A DNA stretch of 14,555 nt from Smittium culicis (GCA_001970855.1 LSSN01001487.1:1-14555); one strand, 5' to 3'. Positions 1-9,342 are shown, numbered from the stretch's first letter. Notes: generated from the sequence alone by a model not told the origin. A program made the numbers and translations.

Positions 1-1035
1 GGCTGATTTTCCGACATTGGCAACCAGTCGGATCGCCTTGTCGATTTCTGACTGTATGGGCTTACACCTGGCTTCGCTCATGCCAAATGTTTCCCCACCG
101 TAACAACCAATCGGCATCAGAACCGAATTGATGAACTTTATTTTTAGTGCTGTGAGCACATCAGACCGTCTCAGGAAGCTGTACGCAGCGTATACAGCCT
201 TCCTGACCTTGCTCTTGTTGTTCTTGATCGTCCCAGATACATCCCACTTGCTATTCATAATATAGACCAAGTAGGTGTACTGGTCGGTGGAGTTGACTTT
301 TTGACCCTGCAGGGTCATATCAGTAGTCAACTCCCCGCTTATAGTCATTATCCCGCACTTGGAGGCATTCACAGCCATTTCCCAAGTGTCCGACCATTCG
401 GTTATGGTATCCAGTGCGGCTTGTAAATCGGCTGATGATTCGACCAATAGCACAGTATCGTCGGCAAACAGTAGTCCAGGTATGCGCGAGGTGAGCCCAG
501 GCACCCGCAAACCTCGTACGCCCTTAAATATATCGTTGATGAAAAAATTGAATAGTATTGGCGAAGCTGGGCACCCTTTCCGCACTCCACAGAGGTATTC
601 AGTGAGGTTGGAAACTTCATTTCCAACTCTAACTGCAATTTTTGGAGCCTCATACATGCCCTTGATAATATTCAGGAGTTTTCCCCCAATGCCTACTGAT
701 CGTAGTTTATGCAGTAGTGCCATATGGGGGACCCGGTCGTAGGCCTTGCTATAGTCGATATAGCACAGCCATATTTCCTTGTTCAGAATTTTTCGTCGGT
801 GGACAATTTCGTATAGAGTGGTCGCTATGCCCACACACTCCTCGAAATTCCTGAATCCAGCTTGCTCTTTTACCAATATATTGTATTTCGCATCGATTTT
901 GCTGAGTTTGGTGGCCACAATTTTGGCCACCAGTTTCGCCAGTGTTGGGATCAGTGATATCCCTCGGTAGTTATCGGGGTCCTTCAGGTCACCCTTTTTA
1001 GGTACTGGGACCACCACTGAAGTTTCTAGGCACTA
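1..1035 (-). pseudogene. LINE copy 1 ORF2, reverse transcriptase part (partial)
   Basis: The frame is open for 344 codons from 1032 to the left edge, directly after a TAG at 1035-1033. It aligns without gaps to the copy near the right end of the window (offset 13514). Visible motifs in order are VPVPKKG and NYRGISLIP, KEQAGFR, YIDYSKAYDRVPH with a catalytic Asp, GVRKGCPASP, FADDTVLL with the catalytic Asp pair, and WEMAVN. Two normally conserved positions differ from the second copy: the Gln of RQGCP is Lys here, and the Gly of YLGY is Val. The enzyme would copy the element RNA at a nicked target. The upstream TAG, the frame breaks further upstream and these substitutions make it a pseudogene; the reading as a LINE reverse transcriptase is near certain. 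Confidence 0.9.
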
Positions 1036-2911
1036 GGATATATTCCCAGTATCATACATAATATTGATGATTTTATTTATTATTTTGGCTAGTGAAGATG
1101 TGGGTGATGAATCGATCATCACCAGTTTCCATATCTCAGATGGCACACCATCAGCTCCCGGGGCTTTGCTATTGGGTGTATCTGCAAGTGCCTGGGTGAT
1201 ATCAGACCATAATATACTGTTATCACACTCTAGGTAATAGTCACAGTCATTAATGATAAGATATTCCCACTTATAGGCAGATCGGCTGTTCCCAGTAGTG
1301 TCTTTGGCTAGTTATCCAAAGTGATTAGTCCAAATTTTCATTTTATTTTGCTTTCCAGTTATTAATTTTTTATTTTTATCGTACACTGGGCCACTGGCGA
1401 TGCTTATAAACGATTTCCCAGTATAAGATTTGATATAATTCCAAAGCTTTTTGGAATCGTTCGAAATTAATTGATCCGAAATTATTTTCATTTTCTTAGT
1501 GCATTTAATTTTTCGATCTTTTTTAATTGCGTCAATTGCATTATTTTAGTAATTACGTAATCCGATTTATCGATTTTTCCAGGCCTAAATTTTTTAAAAG
1601 CATTTCGCCTGTTTTAGATGCAGGTGATCTTCCGTTTTCTCAATGGTTCTGCACAGAGGTCGGTTGGTGCACTCATAGCATTCATAGCTAGTGATTCCGA
1701 CCATATCGTGGCTATTGTGTCTTTTCAGAGACTTTCTAGTGTCCAGTTTATACTGTATAGTGCATCAAATCGATTACTTGAAATTAATTGGCTTCCAATT
1801 AATTTGATCTTTTTCGCGTCTAATTTTGTTTTTTTTACAATATTTTTAATGCCTCAATGCTCCACTGCGCCATTATCGGCATATGGTCGGACATGTCAAT
1901 GTTTTTGCTTGCTGTGCACCAGCTTTCACGGCTAGTGAAGCCGGCGTAAAAAATATGGTCTATCATACGACCTATTTTATTTTTATTCCGCCTTGAGCCT
2001 GTGGAATTGGTGACTTTAGCTCTGCTATAGCTTGCACCAAGCATCTGGGCAAATTTTTTGGCGCCCTTAATATCCATGTTAAAGTCGCCGAGAATAATGT
2101 TTTTTTTCGAATTTTAATTTTTCCTTATTGATTAGGCTAAAAATTTCATTTGACGCATTTAAGCGTCTCTTTCCTGTGTTAGGTATGTGGAAATTTGTCA
2201 CAATTGCTTCAAATTTATCCCCATAAAATTTTTTCCCCCATAGATTATACCGGATAACCATGTTTTCGAGGATTGGAATTCGCTGATTTGAAGTCCAGAT
2301 TTATTTCTGACAGCCAGCAGCAATCCTGTACCGCCTTTTATTAAATTGGCTTTTGATTCGATGCAGGTATACCCAGGTAGCCTGAATCGATATGTGCTTT
2401 TAGTTAGAAATGTTTCTTGTAAAGCTAATACGTCTGGTTTTACACTATTTATGTAATGTATTAGCTCCTCGCTTATCCCTTTAATGCCACGGACATTAAA
2501 TGTCATCACCGTAAAAGTATCAGTACTTCCGGCAAGCATAATGTTGAAATTTTGGGATTTAGCGGTGCTTAAATGTATATTGTTTTCATTATTTAATGAA
2601 TTTTTATTGTTCGATTTATGCCCAATAAAATTGGCAGATCGAAACTTTTTATTCTTTCCCTGCCGAATTCTGGCATATAATTCTTTTTCAATTTTTTTTA
2701 TTTCGAGATTCGACAGATTAATTTTATAGCCAGTTGTGGAGTGAATTTCGTGTCTCCATTGGCTGTTGCGTTGTTTAATTTTTTTTAACGGCAAAAGAAC
2801 GTTCAGTGAGCATAGATTTTATCACAATATACTTTTTAACAGTCTCTTTTTTGAGTTCCTGGACCTTGAGAACCAAGAGCTTATCTTGTTTTTTTTAGTG
2901 CTTTTTTTCAT
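1036..2911 (-). pseudogene. LINE copy 1 ORF2, endonuclease and linker part
   Basis: A likely ORF2 start ATG at 2911 lies 22 bases after the ORF1 stop. The frame soon meets TGA-TAA, but continues after it into a basic stretch and then an exonuclease/endonuclease/phosphatase fold. The motifs are MTFNVRGIKG, LALQETFL (catalytic Glu), IILGDFNMD and SDHMPIMAQW, that is, the N, QE, GDFN and SDH motifs that define LINE APE-type endonucleases. The frame shifts near 2250, shifts back near 2107 at a run of eight T (plus strand), shifts again near 1830, and changes twice more before about 1490. Nonsense codons sit at 1727-1725, 1616-1614 and 1314-1312. Between endonuclease and reverse transcriptase, pieces such as SKKLWNYIKSYTGKS and SKAPGADGVPSEIWK match the normal linker and the start of the RT domain. 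It is non-functional as written. Confidence 0.85.
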
Positions 2912-2933
2912 ATTTTATGTTGAATTTTGTAAA

Positions 2934-4315
2934 TTATTCGAAATACATTTCCTGATCTGTGCAATTGTGTGGATCGGACGAATAATTAATTCCAGTGGCT
3001 GATTCGATGAAATTTTCGGGAAAATATTTTTTTTTCATATCCTATGTACTGCGCCTCAGTTATAATATTATTTCTGGCTTTTTCGGCCATAATTTCTAAC
3101 TCTGTTGGAGTGCTGTAGCCGTAAGAGTCCTCTGATACCGGAGTGCTAGGTATAATAATTTTTTTATACTTTTTAGCAGTCCTGTTATTGGCATCGTAGT
3201 TGCCAATATTTTCGGAAATATTTTTTCCATGTTTTTTGGGCACCGAATTTTGGCCCAATGGGTTTTGTAAAACCGGCTCATCAGGTTGTGCGTCAGTTTT
3301 TTCTGCCTTTCTTGACTCAGCCATAGCTATTGAGCTAGCAGGAGGTCGTTTCATCCCAACTGTACCTCTTCGTTGTTCAGTAGCTTGAGGTTAAGAGGTT
3401 CCTGGTCTACATATTTAGGTTCATCAGCCCCTGATTGAACATCTGGCTCAATATCAGCTTCGGCTGTACCTTTAATTTGGTCATAAGTTTGATCTATTGT
3501 TTCATTTTGATTTTTTTTGGATTTTTTCTGCTTTTGTTTTTCAAAAACTCGCAGTTGGACTTCCAGTGTCCTTCTTGCTTGCAGTAGCTGCAAGCTTCCT
3601 TTCATCCTCTATAAAAGATGTTAATATTTCCATACTCATAGTCTAGGAAGCTTGGAATGATTGTATCAACAGATTTTTTCCTTAATAAAATTTTAACTCC
3701 ATAGAGGAGGAATTCAGTGAGCCCTTTTCTGCACAGGGCGCTGATATCAATGATTTCTGATATCGGTTCAAGTGTGTCCTTGATTAAATCCAGTAGAGTG
3801 AGTATATCAACATCTCAAAGGTTTGGGATGTTGACGACAGTGATGTCCTCCTCTAATTTTTCGGTCTGGTACATCTCAATTTCCTTGAGATTGTGTGAGA
3901 AACTTCTTTGAATAACATTTTCTGCATCTTCAATTTTGCTAAATATAAAATATGTTATTCTAGCTCGATGGTCATCTTATCTAATGTAGATGCAACCATC
4001 GAGATCGTGGGCGAGTTTATAGAGCGCGTTCATGTGGTATCCTTGAAACTGCGCCCAGGGTACGCCAATTTTGCGATCTGAGACATTTGGCACAGTCGTT
4101 TTAGGCTGGTTTGCTTTCCGCCATATAGCAGATGTTTGACTGAAACATCTCTATACTGGCTCATATCAATTTTTTGATCGTATTTGAAAACAGATTTGAT
4201 CTTTTTTGGTTCATTTATTTTATAATGGTGAGCTTGGAGGCTCCATGGAGGAGACTTACTTCAAGACATCGCTAAGCGTGTCACTAGCTCGCTTAAAAGG
4301 GGTTTCGTTGGCCAT
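2934..4315 (-). pseudogene. LINE copy 1 ORF1, zinc-knuckle nucleic-acid-binding protein
   Basis: Reading starts plausibly at the ATG at 4315 (MANETPFKRASD). It needs a frame change near 4256 and a compensating one near 4055. After that one frame holds to about 3510 except for TAA at 3979-3977, TGA at 3817-3815 and TGA at 3604-3602. The middle part (YIR, DDHRARITYFIF, LTEFLLYGVKILLRK, PSFLDYEYGNINIFYRG) resembles the RNA-binding/capsid-like region that precedes zinc knuckles in retroelement ORF1 proteins. It is followed by one CCHC knuckle and a polar, low-complexity C-terminal tail. The tail crosses three frames (changes near 3510, 3355 and 3030, at least two at A/T runs) and ends in ...DQEMYFE at a TAA at 2936-2934. 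The protein would bind the element RNA. It is clearly broken here. Confidence 0.75.
3551..3592 (-). other. CCHC zinc knuckle of LINE ORF1
   Basis: The minus strand encodes CSYCKQEGHWKSNC, a C-x2-C-x4-H-x4-C knuckle. First Cys is 3592-3590, second 3583-3581, His 3568-3566 and last Cys 3553-3551. All four metal ligands are intact although the surrounding reading frame is broken (a TGA lies four codons upstream). Such knuckles bind single-stranded RNA or DNA in retroelement nucleocapsid and ORF1 proteins. Confidence 0.9.
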
Positions 4316-5267
4316 AGTGGTGTGTAAAGTTTTTTTTTTTTGTGCTTTGTTTTTTTGTATTTTTTTTGTGTGGGCTTTTTTATGTGTCGCAAATTGATCG
4401 AAATTGTCAAATTATTCGAATTCGGCGATTTTCGTACTTTTTTTTCTCGATTTGTATAATTAAAACCGTACTCCAAACCTGGGCACTTACAATTTAATTT
4501 CAATAATTAAACTTTGTCTACAGAGACCAAACTTGTACCAAAATGTAGCTCTTGGCAAGATCAACAAAGCTGAATCAATAAGTTAAAGTCGATAAACTAC
4601 GTGTTCGATTATTATAGTCAGTTTTATTTAGTAAGGGCGTAAAAAAAGTTAATAAAAGTGGATAGTGGTATAATCCTATTGGTTTGCCCAAGAAAAAAAT
4701 TTCAAAGAGTGATAAAAATTGTTTTTCTACAATCGAAGGGACCTCTTATAAATCCTATTGCAAAACCATATAAGTGTATTGTAAAAATAATCAATGCCGA
4801 AAATATTTGCTTTCCAGCTAATCGCTTTACATCATAATAATATCTTAATTCATTAGGATACTGAGTATGGAATTTTAGGTTGAATAACTTTGTAAGGTCG
4901 ATTTAATATATTAAAACATTGATTTTTGTTTTTTTAAAAGTTTTGGTGAATAGTAAAATCTTGAATTAAAAACAATGCGAGTTTTCAACTAAAAATAATA
5001 TGTTGAGATTCTTTTACTAAGAGTGATATTACAGGAATAAAGAGTTGTGAATATTTATTTTTATATTAAATTATTAAACAAAAATAAACATAATAATTTT
5101 TAGCAAAAAATACTTTAAAAACCAAATTGGTTAATTGAAAAATCAAAATTAATTTTAAATCTAGCCAATAATAGTATTTTTAAGCTTCAACAAAGTTTTA
5201 CTTTCAGAACCTCCTACATAAAAAGATAAAAGATTTAATAATTTAGTTTGAAACAATATGAGATGAT
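4316..5267. other. AT-rich region, possible LINE 5' leader then intergenic DNA
   Basis: Positions 4316-4400 are rich in T runs on the plus strand, so A-rich in the sense of the LINE, and may be its 5' leader. From about 4500 to 5267 the sequence is very AT-rich with stops in all frames. I see no gene. An AATAAA on the minus strand at 5059-5054 could serve as a polyadenylation signal for the ankyrin gene, but in such AT-rich DNA it is expected by chance. Confidence 0.5.
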
Positions 5268-5477
5268 TTAAACACCAAATAAATACTCAACGTAATTAGA
5301 ATGACGCCTACTGATTGGAAAATAAAAAGCAAAATCATTTCTAGCATGAATCTTTACTGCATTTTGTGTAATGTACTTCACAATACCAAAATGGTCACTA
5401 ACTCTTGTAGTAATTTATGCTCTAACATTATCGTCGTGAATATCGAGACCATTTTCTGTAAGATACTTGAAAATATC
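5268..5477 (-). pseudogene. Degenerate C-terminal ankyrin units beyond the stop codon
   Basis: The frame of the ankyrin gene continues beyond its TAG at 5480-5478 with recognisable units. One reads DIFKYLTENGLDIH; the next is centred on FGIVKYITQNAVKIHARND; then a weak NYVEYLF before a TAA at 5270-5268. An additional TAA lies at 5417-5415. There is no frameshift over the whole stretch, but these units are much more diverged than those upstream. The most direct reading is that the protein was once longer and the tail has decayed after a nonsense mutation. Translational readthrough is possible but the poor repeat quality argues against it. Confidence 0.7.
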
Positions 5478-8303
5478 CTAATAACCATTTTCACTTGCCT
5501 CACTTAAAACCTTATCGTTATCAGCGTGGATATCAGTGCCAATTTCTGTGAGATAATTCTCAATATCAGGTTGGCCCCATCTACTTGCCAATCTTAATGT
5601 TTCATCATTTCCAGCATGAATATCAGCACCGTTTTCTATGAGGTACTTCACAATATTATAGTGACCCCCTTTGCATGCCATTCTCAAAGAATCATCATTC
5701 TCAGCATGAATATCAGCGCCGTTATCTATGAGGTACTTCACAGTATTCAAACGACCCCATTTACTTGCCTGTATCAAAGAATCATCATTATCAGCATGAA
5801 TATCAGCACCGTTTTCTATGAGGTACTTCACAATATTCAAACGACCCCATTCACTTGCCTTTCTCAAAGAATCATCATTTCCAGCGTGAATATCAGCGCC
5901 GTTATTTATAAGATACTTCACAATATTCAAATGACCCCCTTTGCATGCCTTTCTCAAAGAATCGTCATTTTCAGCATGAATATCAGCACCGCTTTCTATA
6001 AAGAACTTTACAATATCCAAACGACCCCATTTACTTGCCTTTCTCAAAGAATCATCATTTCCAGCGTGAATATCAGCCCCGCTTTCTATGAGGTACTTTA
6101 CAATATCCAAATGACCAAACCTACTTGCCTGTATCAAAGAATCATCATTTTCAGCATGAATATCAGCACCGTTTTCTATGAGGTACTTCACAGCATTCAA
6201 ACGACCAATTCTACATGCCTTTCTCAAAGAATCATAATTTCCAGCATGAATATCAGCGCCGTTATCTAAGAGATACTTCACTATATCCAAACGACCCCAT
6301 TTACTTGCCTTTCTCAAAGAATCATCGTATCCAGCATGAATATCAGCCCCGCTTTCTATGAAGAACTTCACAATATCCAAATGACCCCTTGTAATTGCCA
6401 GTCGCAAAGAATCATCATTTGCAGCATGTATATCAGCGCCGTTTTCTATGAGGTACTTCACAATATTCAAATGACCCCCTTTGAATGCCTCTCTCAAAGA
6501 ATCATCATTTACAGCATGAATATCAGCACCGTTTTCTATAAGATACTTCACAATATCCAAATGACCCCTTTTGCATGCCTCTCTCAAAGAATCATCATTT
6601 GCAGCATGGATATCAGCGCCGTTTTCTATAAGATACTTCACAATATTCAAATGACCCCATTTACTTGCCATTCTCAAAGAATCATCATTTTCAGCATGAA
6701 TATCAATACCGTTTTCTATAAGATACTTCACAATATCCAAATGACCCCTTGCGCATGCCAGTCGCAAAGAATAATCATTTTTAGCGTGAATATCGGCACC
6801 ATTGTCAATGAGATATTGAGCAATATTCAAATGTTTATATTTACAAGCCAACTGAAAAGCCAAATCATTTTTGGCATGTATATTTACTCCATTGTGATTG
6901 AGAGTCTTGATATCATCTAAACTGCCTGAATAACAAGACAGTGCCAATTTAGCATGATCCTTAGAATGATTGCCATCTTCGAATTGTAAGAAAGACGTTA
7001 CAATATCCCAACGATAGTTATCAATAGCATGATTCAAAGCGATATCACCATAAGCATTAATATCAGCACCGCTTTTAATGAGGTATTTCACAATATTCAA
7101 ATGACCCCTTTCAATTGCCAGTCGCAAAGAATTTTCATTTCCAGCATGGATATCAGCGCCATTTTCTATGAGGTACTTGACAACATTCAAATGACCACGT
7201 TTACTTGCCTGCATCAAAGACTCATCGTTTCTAGTATGAATATCAGCACCGTTTGCTATGAGATACTTCACAATATCCAAACAACCACATTTACTTACCT
7301 GTATCAAAGCATAATCATTCTTAGCATGGATATCAGCGCCGTTTTCTATGAGGTATTTGACAATATCCAAACGACCATTTTTGAATGCATTTCTCAAAGA
7401 ATCATCGTATCCAGCATGAATATCAGCCCCGCTTTCTATGAGGTACTTTACAATATCCAAATGACCAAACCTACTTGCCTTTCTCAAAGGGCCATCGTTT
7501 CCAGCATGAATATCAGCCCCGCTTTCTATGAGGTACTTCACAACATTCAAACGACCAAACCTACTTGCCTTTCTCAAAGGGCCATCGTTTCCAGCATGAA
7601 TATCAGCGCCGTTATCTATAAGATACTTAACAATATCCAAACGACCCGATTTACTTGCCTGTATCAAAAAAACATCGTTTCCAGCACGAATATTAGCACG
7701 GCTTTCTATGAGGCACTTCACAATATCCAAACGATCTCCTTCAAATGCCTTTCTCAAAAAATAGTCACTTACAGTATGAATATCAGCCCCGCTTTCTATG
7801 AAGAACTTCACAATATTCAAATGACCCCTTGCAATTGCCAGTCGCAAAGAATTTTCATTTCCAGCATGGATATCAGCGCCATTTTCTATGAGGTACTTGA
7901 CAACATTCAAATGACCCCCTATGAATGCCTTTCTCAAAGATTCGTCGTTTCCAGCATGAATATCAGCACCGTTTTCTATAAGATACTTTACAGTATCCAA
8001 ACGACCCCTTTCGCATACCAGTCGCAAAGATTCATCGTTTCCAGCATGAATATCAGCACCGTTTTCTATGAGGTACTTCACAAAGTTCAAATGTCCATTT
8101 TCACAAGCATCTACTAAAGCAAGATCTTTGTATGATTGAATATCACCGCCGTTTTGTACTAGATATTTGGCAGCTTGAATCCAGCCTTTTCTAGCGGATA
8201 AGCTAATTAATTTTTTTATTTCTGAGCTATCTGTGGTTTGTATTTTTTGCAGAACCTTTAAGAATACCCCTTCTGTGTTCAGTAGTTTGGGATTTATATA
8301 AAC
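5478..8303 (-). CDS. Ankyrin-repeat protein, 30-residue repeat type (about 31 repeats)
   Basis: This open frame of 941 residues lies between an in-frame TAA (8306-8304) and the TAG at 5480-5478. It is almost entirely ankyrin repeats with consensus NGADIHAxNDDSLRxA followed by GHLxIVKYLIE. The unit is 30 residues, shorter than the canonical 33. Ankyrin stacks bind partner proteins; no enzymatic motif is present. The first two units (KGWIQAAKYLVQNGGDI, then ALVDACENGHL) are diverged, about eleven regular units follow, then a diverged stretch around 6800-7065 (ADINAYGDIALNHA, FLQFEDGNHSK, LDDIKTLNHNGVNIH), then about fifteen nearly regular units. No ATG follows the TAA until 7214, so initiation there would give only 578 residues. 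The natural start is the ATG at 8480, upstream of the TAA. The gene may therefore be a young pseudogene. The same 30-residue style is known from Mimivirus-like ankyrin proteins. Confidence 0.85.
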   Translation of the reverse strand, partial: VYINPKLLNTEGVFLKVLQKIQTTDSSEIKKLISLSARKGWIQAAKYLVQNGGDIQSYKDLALVDACENGHLNFVKYLIENGADIHAGNDESLRLVCERGRLDTVKYLIENGADIHAGNDESLRKAFIGGHLNVVKYLIENGADIHAGNENSLRLAIARGHLNIVKFFIESGADIHTVSDYFLRKAFEGDRLDIVKCLIESRANIRAGNDVFLIQASKSGRLDIVKYLIDNGADIHAGNDGPLRKASRFGRLNVVKYLIESGADIHAGNDGPLRKASRFGHLDIVKYLIESGADIHAGYDDSLRNAFKNGRLDIVKYLIENGADIHAKNDYALIQVSKCGCLDIVKYLIANGADIHTRNDESLMQASKRGHLNVVKYLIENGADIHAGNENSLRLAIERGHLNIVKYLIKSGADINAYGDIALNHAIDNYRWDIVTSFLQFEDGNHSKDHAKLALSCYSGSLDDIKTLNHNGVNIHAKNDLAFQLACKYKHLNIAQYLIDNGADIHAKNDYSLRLACARGHLDIVKYLIENGIDIHAENDDSLRMASKWGHLNIVKYLIENGADIHAANDDSLREACKRGHLDIVKYLIENGADIHAVNDDSLREAFKGGHLNIVKYLIENGADIHAANDDSLRLAITRGHLDIVKFFIESGADIHAGYDDSLRKASKWGRLDIVKYLLDNGADIHAGNYDSLRKACRIGRLNAVKYLIENGADIHAENDDSLIQASRFGHLDIVKYLIESGADIHAGNDDSLRKASKWGRLDIVKFFIESGADIHAENDDSLRKACKGGHLNIVKYLINNGADIHAGNDDSLRKASEWGRLNIVKYLIENGADIHADNDDSLIQASKWGRLNTVKYLIDNGADIHAENDDSLRMACKGGHYNIVKYLIENGADIHAGNDETLRLASRWGQPDIENYLTEIGTDIHADNDKVLSEASENGY
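5490..8170 (-). repeat. 90-bp tandem repeat array encoding ankyrin units
   Basis: A 90-base unit recurs about 30 times, visible on the plus strand as recurring cagcatgaatatcagc and tacttcacaatat blocks every 90 bases. Several units share long identical runs. Positions 7112-7196 equal 7832-7916 (85 bases, eight units apart), 7463-7517 equal 7553-7607 (neighbouring units), and 6310-6361 equal 7390-7441 (twelve units apart). This indicates recent unequal crossing-over or gene conversion inside the array. Confidence 0.95.
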
Positions 8304-8480
8304 TTAATAGTCATTAAAATAAAAGATATTGGCTCTACCTAGTTTATTAATTAAATACTCAGCTTTGACAGAGTTTGAGGTAGATATTTCATAGAAGTTT
8401 CTAGATACTAATCGGAGCTCAGGGTTTATAGATAAAACGAAAATTTTTGATAAAATATGGTAGCTTGATATCGAATTCAT
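8304..8480 (-). pseudogene. F-box-like N-terminal exon of the ankyrin gene, ending in TAA
   Basis: From the ATG at 8480 the frame encodes 58 residues and then meets TAA (8306-8304). It contains HILSKIFVLSINPELRLVSR and then NFYEISTSN, which fits an F-box-like motif (IL..IF......L.LVSR.F..IS). After the TAA the same frame continues directly (VYINPKLLNTEGVFLKVLQ) into the ankyrin repeats, so the stop interrupts one coding unit. F-box proteins with a C-terminal repeat domain usually act as substrate adaptors of SCF ubiquitin ligases, with ankyrin units as the binding surface. That role is inferred. A T-rich stretch with ctttatattttt about 30 bases before the ATG could be a TATA-like element. I saw no convincing intron that would remove the TAA. 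Confidence 0.65.
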
Positions 8481-9318
8481 TCTTGCAAGAGTTAGAGAAT
8501 TGAGAAAAATATAAAGAGGAGAATATGTTGAGTGTTGGTATATTATCGTTTATTATAACTATAAATTGAAATATTCCCTGGGGCTGAAATTTTGAGGCGA
8601 GTGAATGATCGGTGAATTATATATTTGTATTGAGGGGTTAGCAATTATTTATATACAAGAAAGAAAGGAAAGAATCTATGAGAGTTTATGTAAAATCGTT
8701 TGCATTGAAGATTTTTGTTTAATTTGATTTTGAGTATTCAAAGTAAAATAGAATATGCAGCAGTGGCGATACTTTTTGAGCATAATTAACATACTCGAAC
8801 TTTTTAATTAAGTTTACTGCGGCTTTATTACGCAGCAAACAATCTTGGATTTTTTTTAGCTAGATTTATTCAAAACAACTAATTTTACTAATATTCTCAA
8901 AAATCATTTAATTTAGTCGTAATCAATAAATACAGTTATAAAAAATCAACTAATGTTATCCTCAGCCAAAAAAAAAACTTGAAACAATAAAATTAGTCTT
9001 TTAGTGACGAATCATCGAATTTTAATAGACAACAATCAGTTCTCCGAGAAGTGTTGAACCAATAATAATTCTATACAGAGCTATTAGATCTGTTTAAATT
9101 AGATATTAGTAAATATTTCAGTTTGCGCGGATCTGAGTCGGTATATCCAACCTAATACATTCAAGTAATTAGTCAAAATCAAACATTAATTTTTGGTTTA
9201 TATTTATATATTTGCTACGTTTAATAGATGACAGTTTATGGTGAAATAGTATCATCTAACATCAATTAAGTTCAAATGAGCTTTAACCATGACTGCTTCT
9301 ACCTTCAGCCATCTACCC
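8481..9318. other. AT-rich region upstream of the ankyrin gene, no gene seen
   Basis: This should contain the promoter of the ankyrin gene (minus strand). I see no long open frame on either strand. The stretch from 8761 (cagtggcgatactttttgag) looks like the terminal inverted repeat of a Tc1-type transposon, but no partner repeat was found. A small hairpin, ctgcg with cgcag, lies at about 8818-8836. Confidence 0.45.
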
Positions 9319-9342
9319 TTTTTTTTTTTTTAATCACGGAAT

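Larger units (their letters stand above)
1..4315 (-). mobile_element. LINE-type (non-LTR) retrotransposon, copy 1, 3' end outside window
   Basis: On the minus strand the order is a putative ORF1 with a zinc knuckle, then ORF2 with an apurinic-type endonuclease followed by a reverse transcriptase. This is the usual order of endonuclease-bearing LINEs, which copy themselves by target-primed reverse transcription. The 3' end lies beyond position 1. The 5' limit is not visible: the first plausible start codon is at 4315, and the T-rich plus strand up to about 4500 (A-rich in the element) may be its leader. The copy is dead, with several frame changes and nonsense codons in both ORFs. No target-site duplication can be assigned. 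Confidence 0.85.

Noticed and set aside
359..742. Plus-strand open frame antisense to the LINE reverse transcriptase
   Set aside because: It is a shadow of the minus-strand RT frame; the equivalent at 13801-14166 has the same origin.
1..1041. Repeat-induced point mutation (directional C-to-T change) as the cause of LINE decay
   Set aside because: Differences between the two LINE copies over the stretches I compared go in both directions and include transversions, with no clear C-to-T bias.
5616..8117. Long plus-strand open frames (217, 194 and 362 codons) opposite the ankyrin gene
   Set aside because: They mirror the 90-base repeat period and arise because the repeated unit happens to lack stops on the antisense strand. 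The translations are repetitive with no fold of their own.
5268..8480. Alternative genetic code (UAA/UAG as Gln) to explain in-frame stops
   Set aside because: Two of the three internal stops align to conserved Leu positions in decayed units, and TAA, TAG and TGA all interrupt the LINE ORFs. Ordinary nonsense mutation is simpler.
8570..8585. tccctgggctga-like match between 8572 and 10511 as a third repeat copy
   Set aside because: Similarity is limited to about 12 bases and does not extend into the rest of the repeat.
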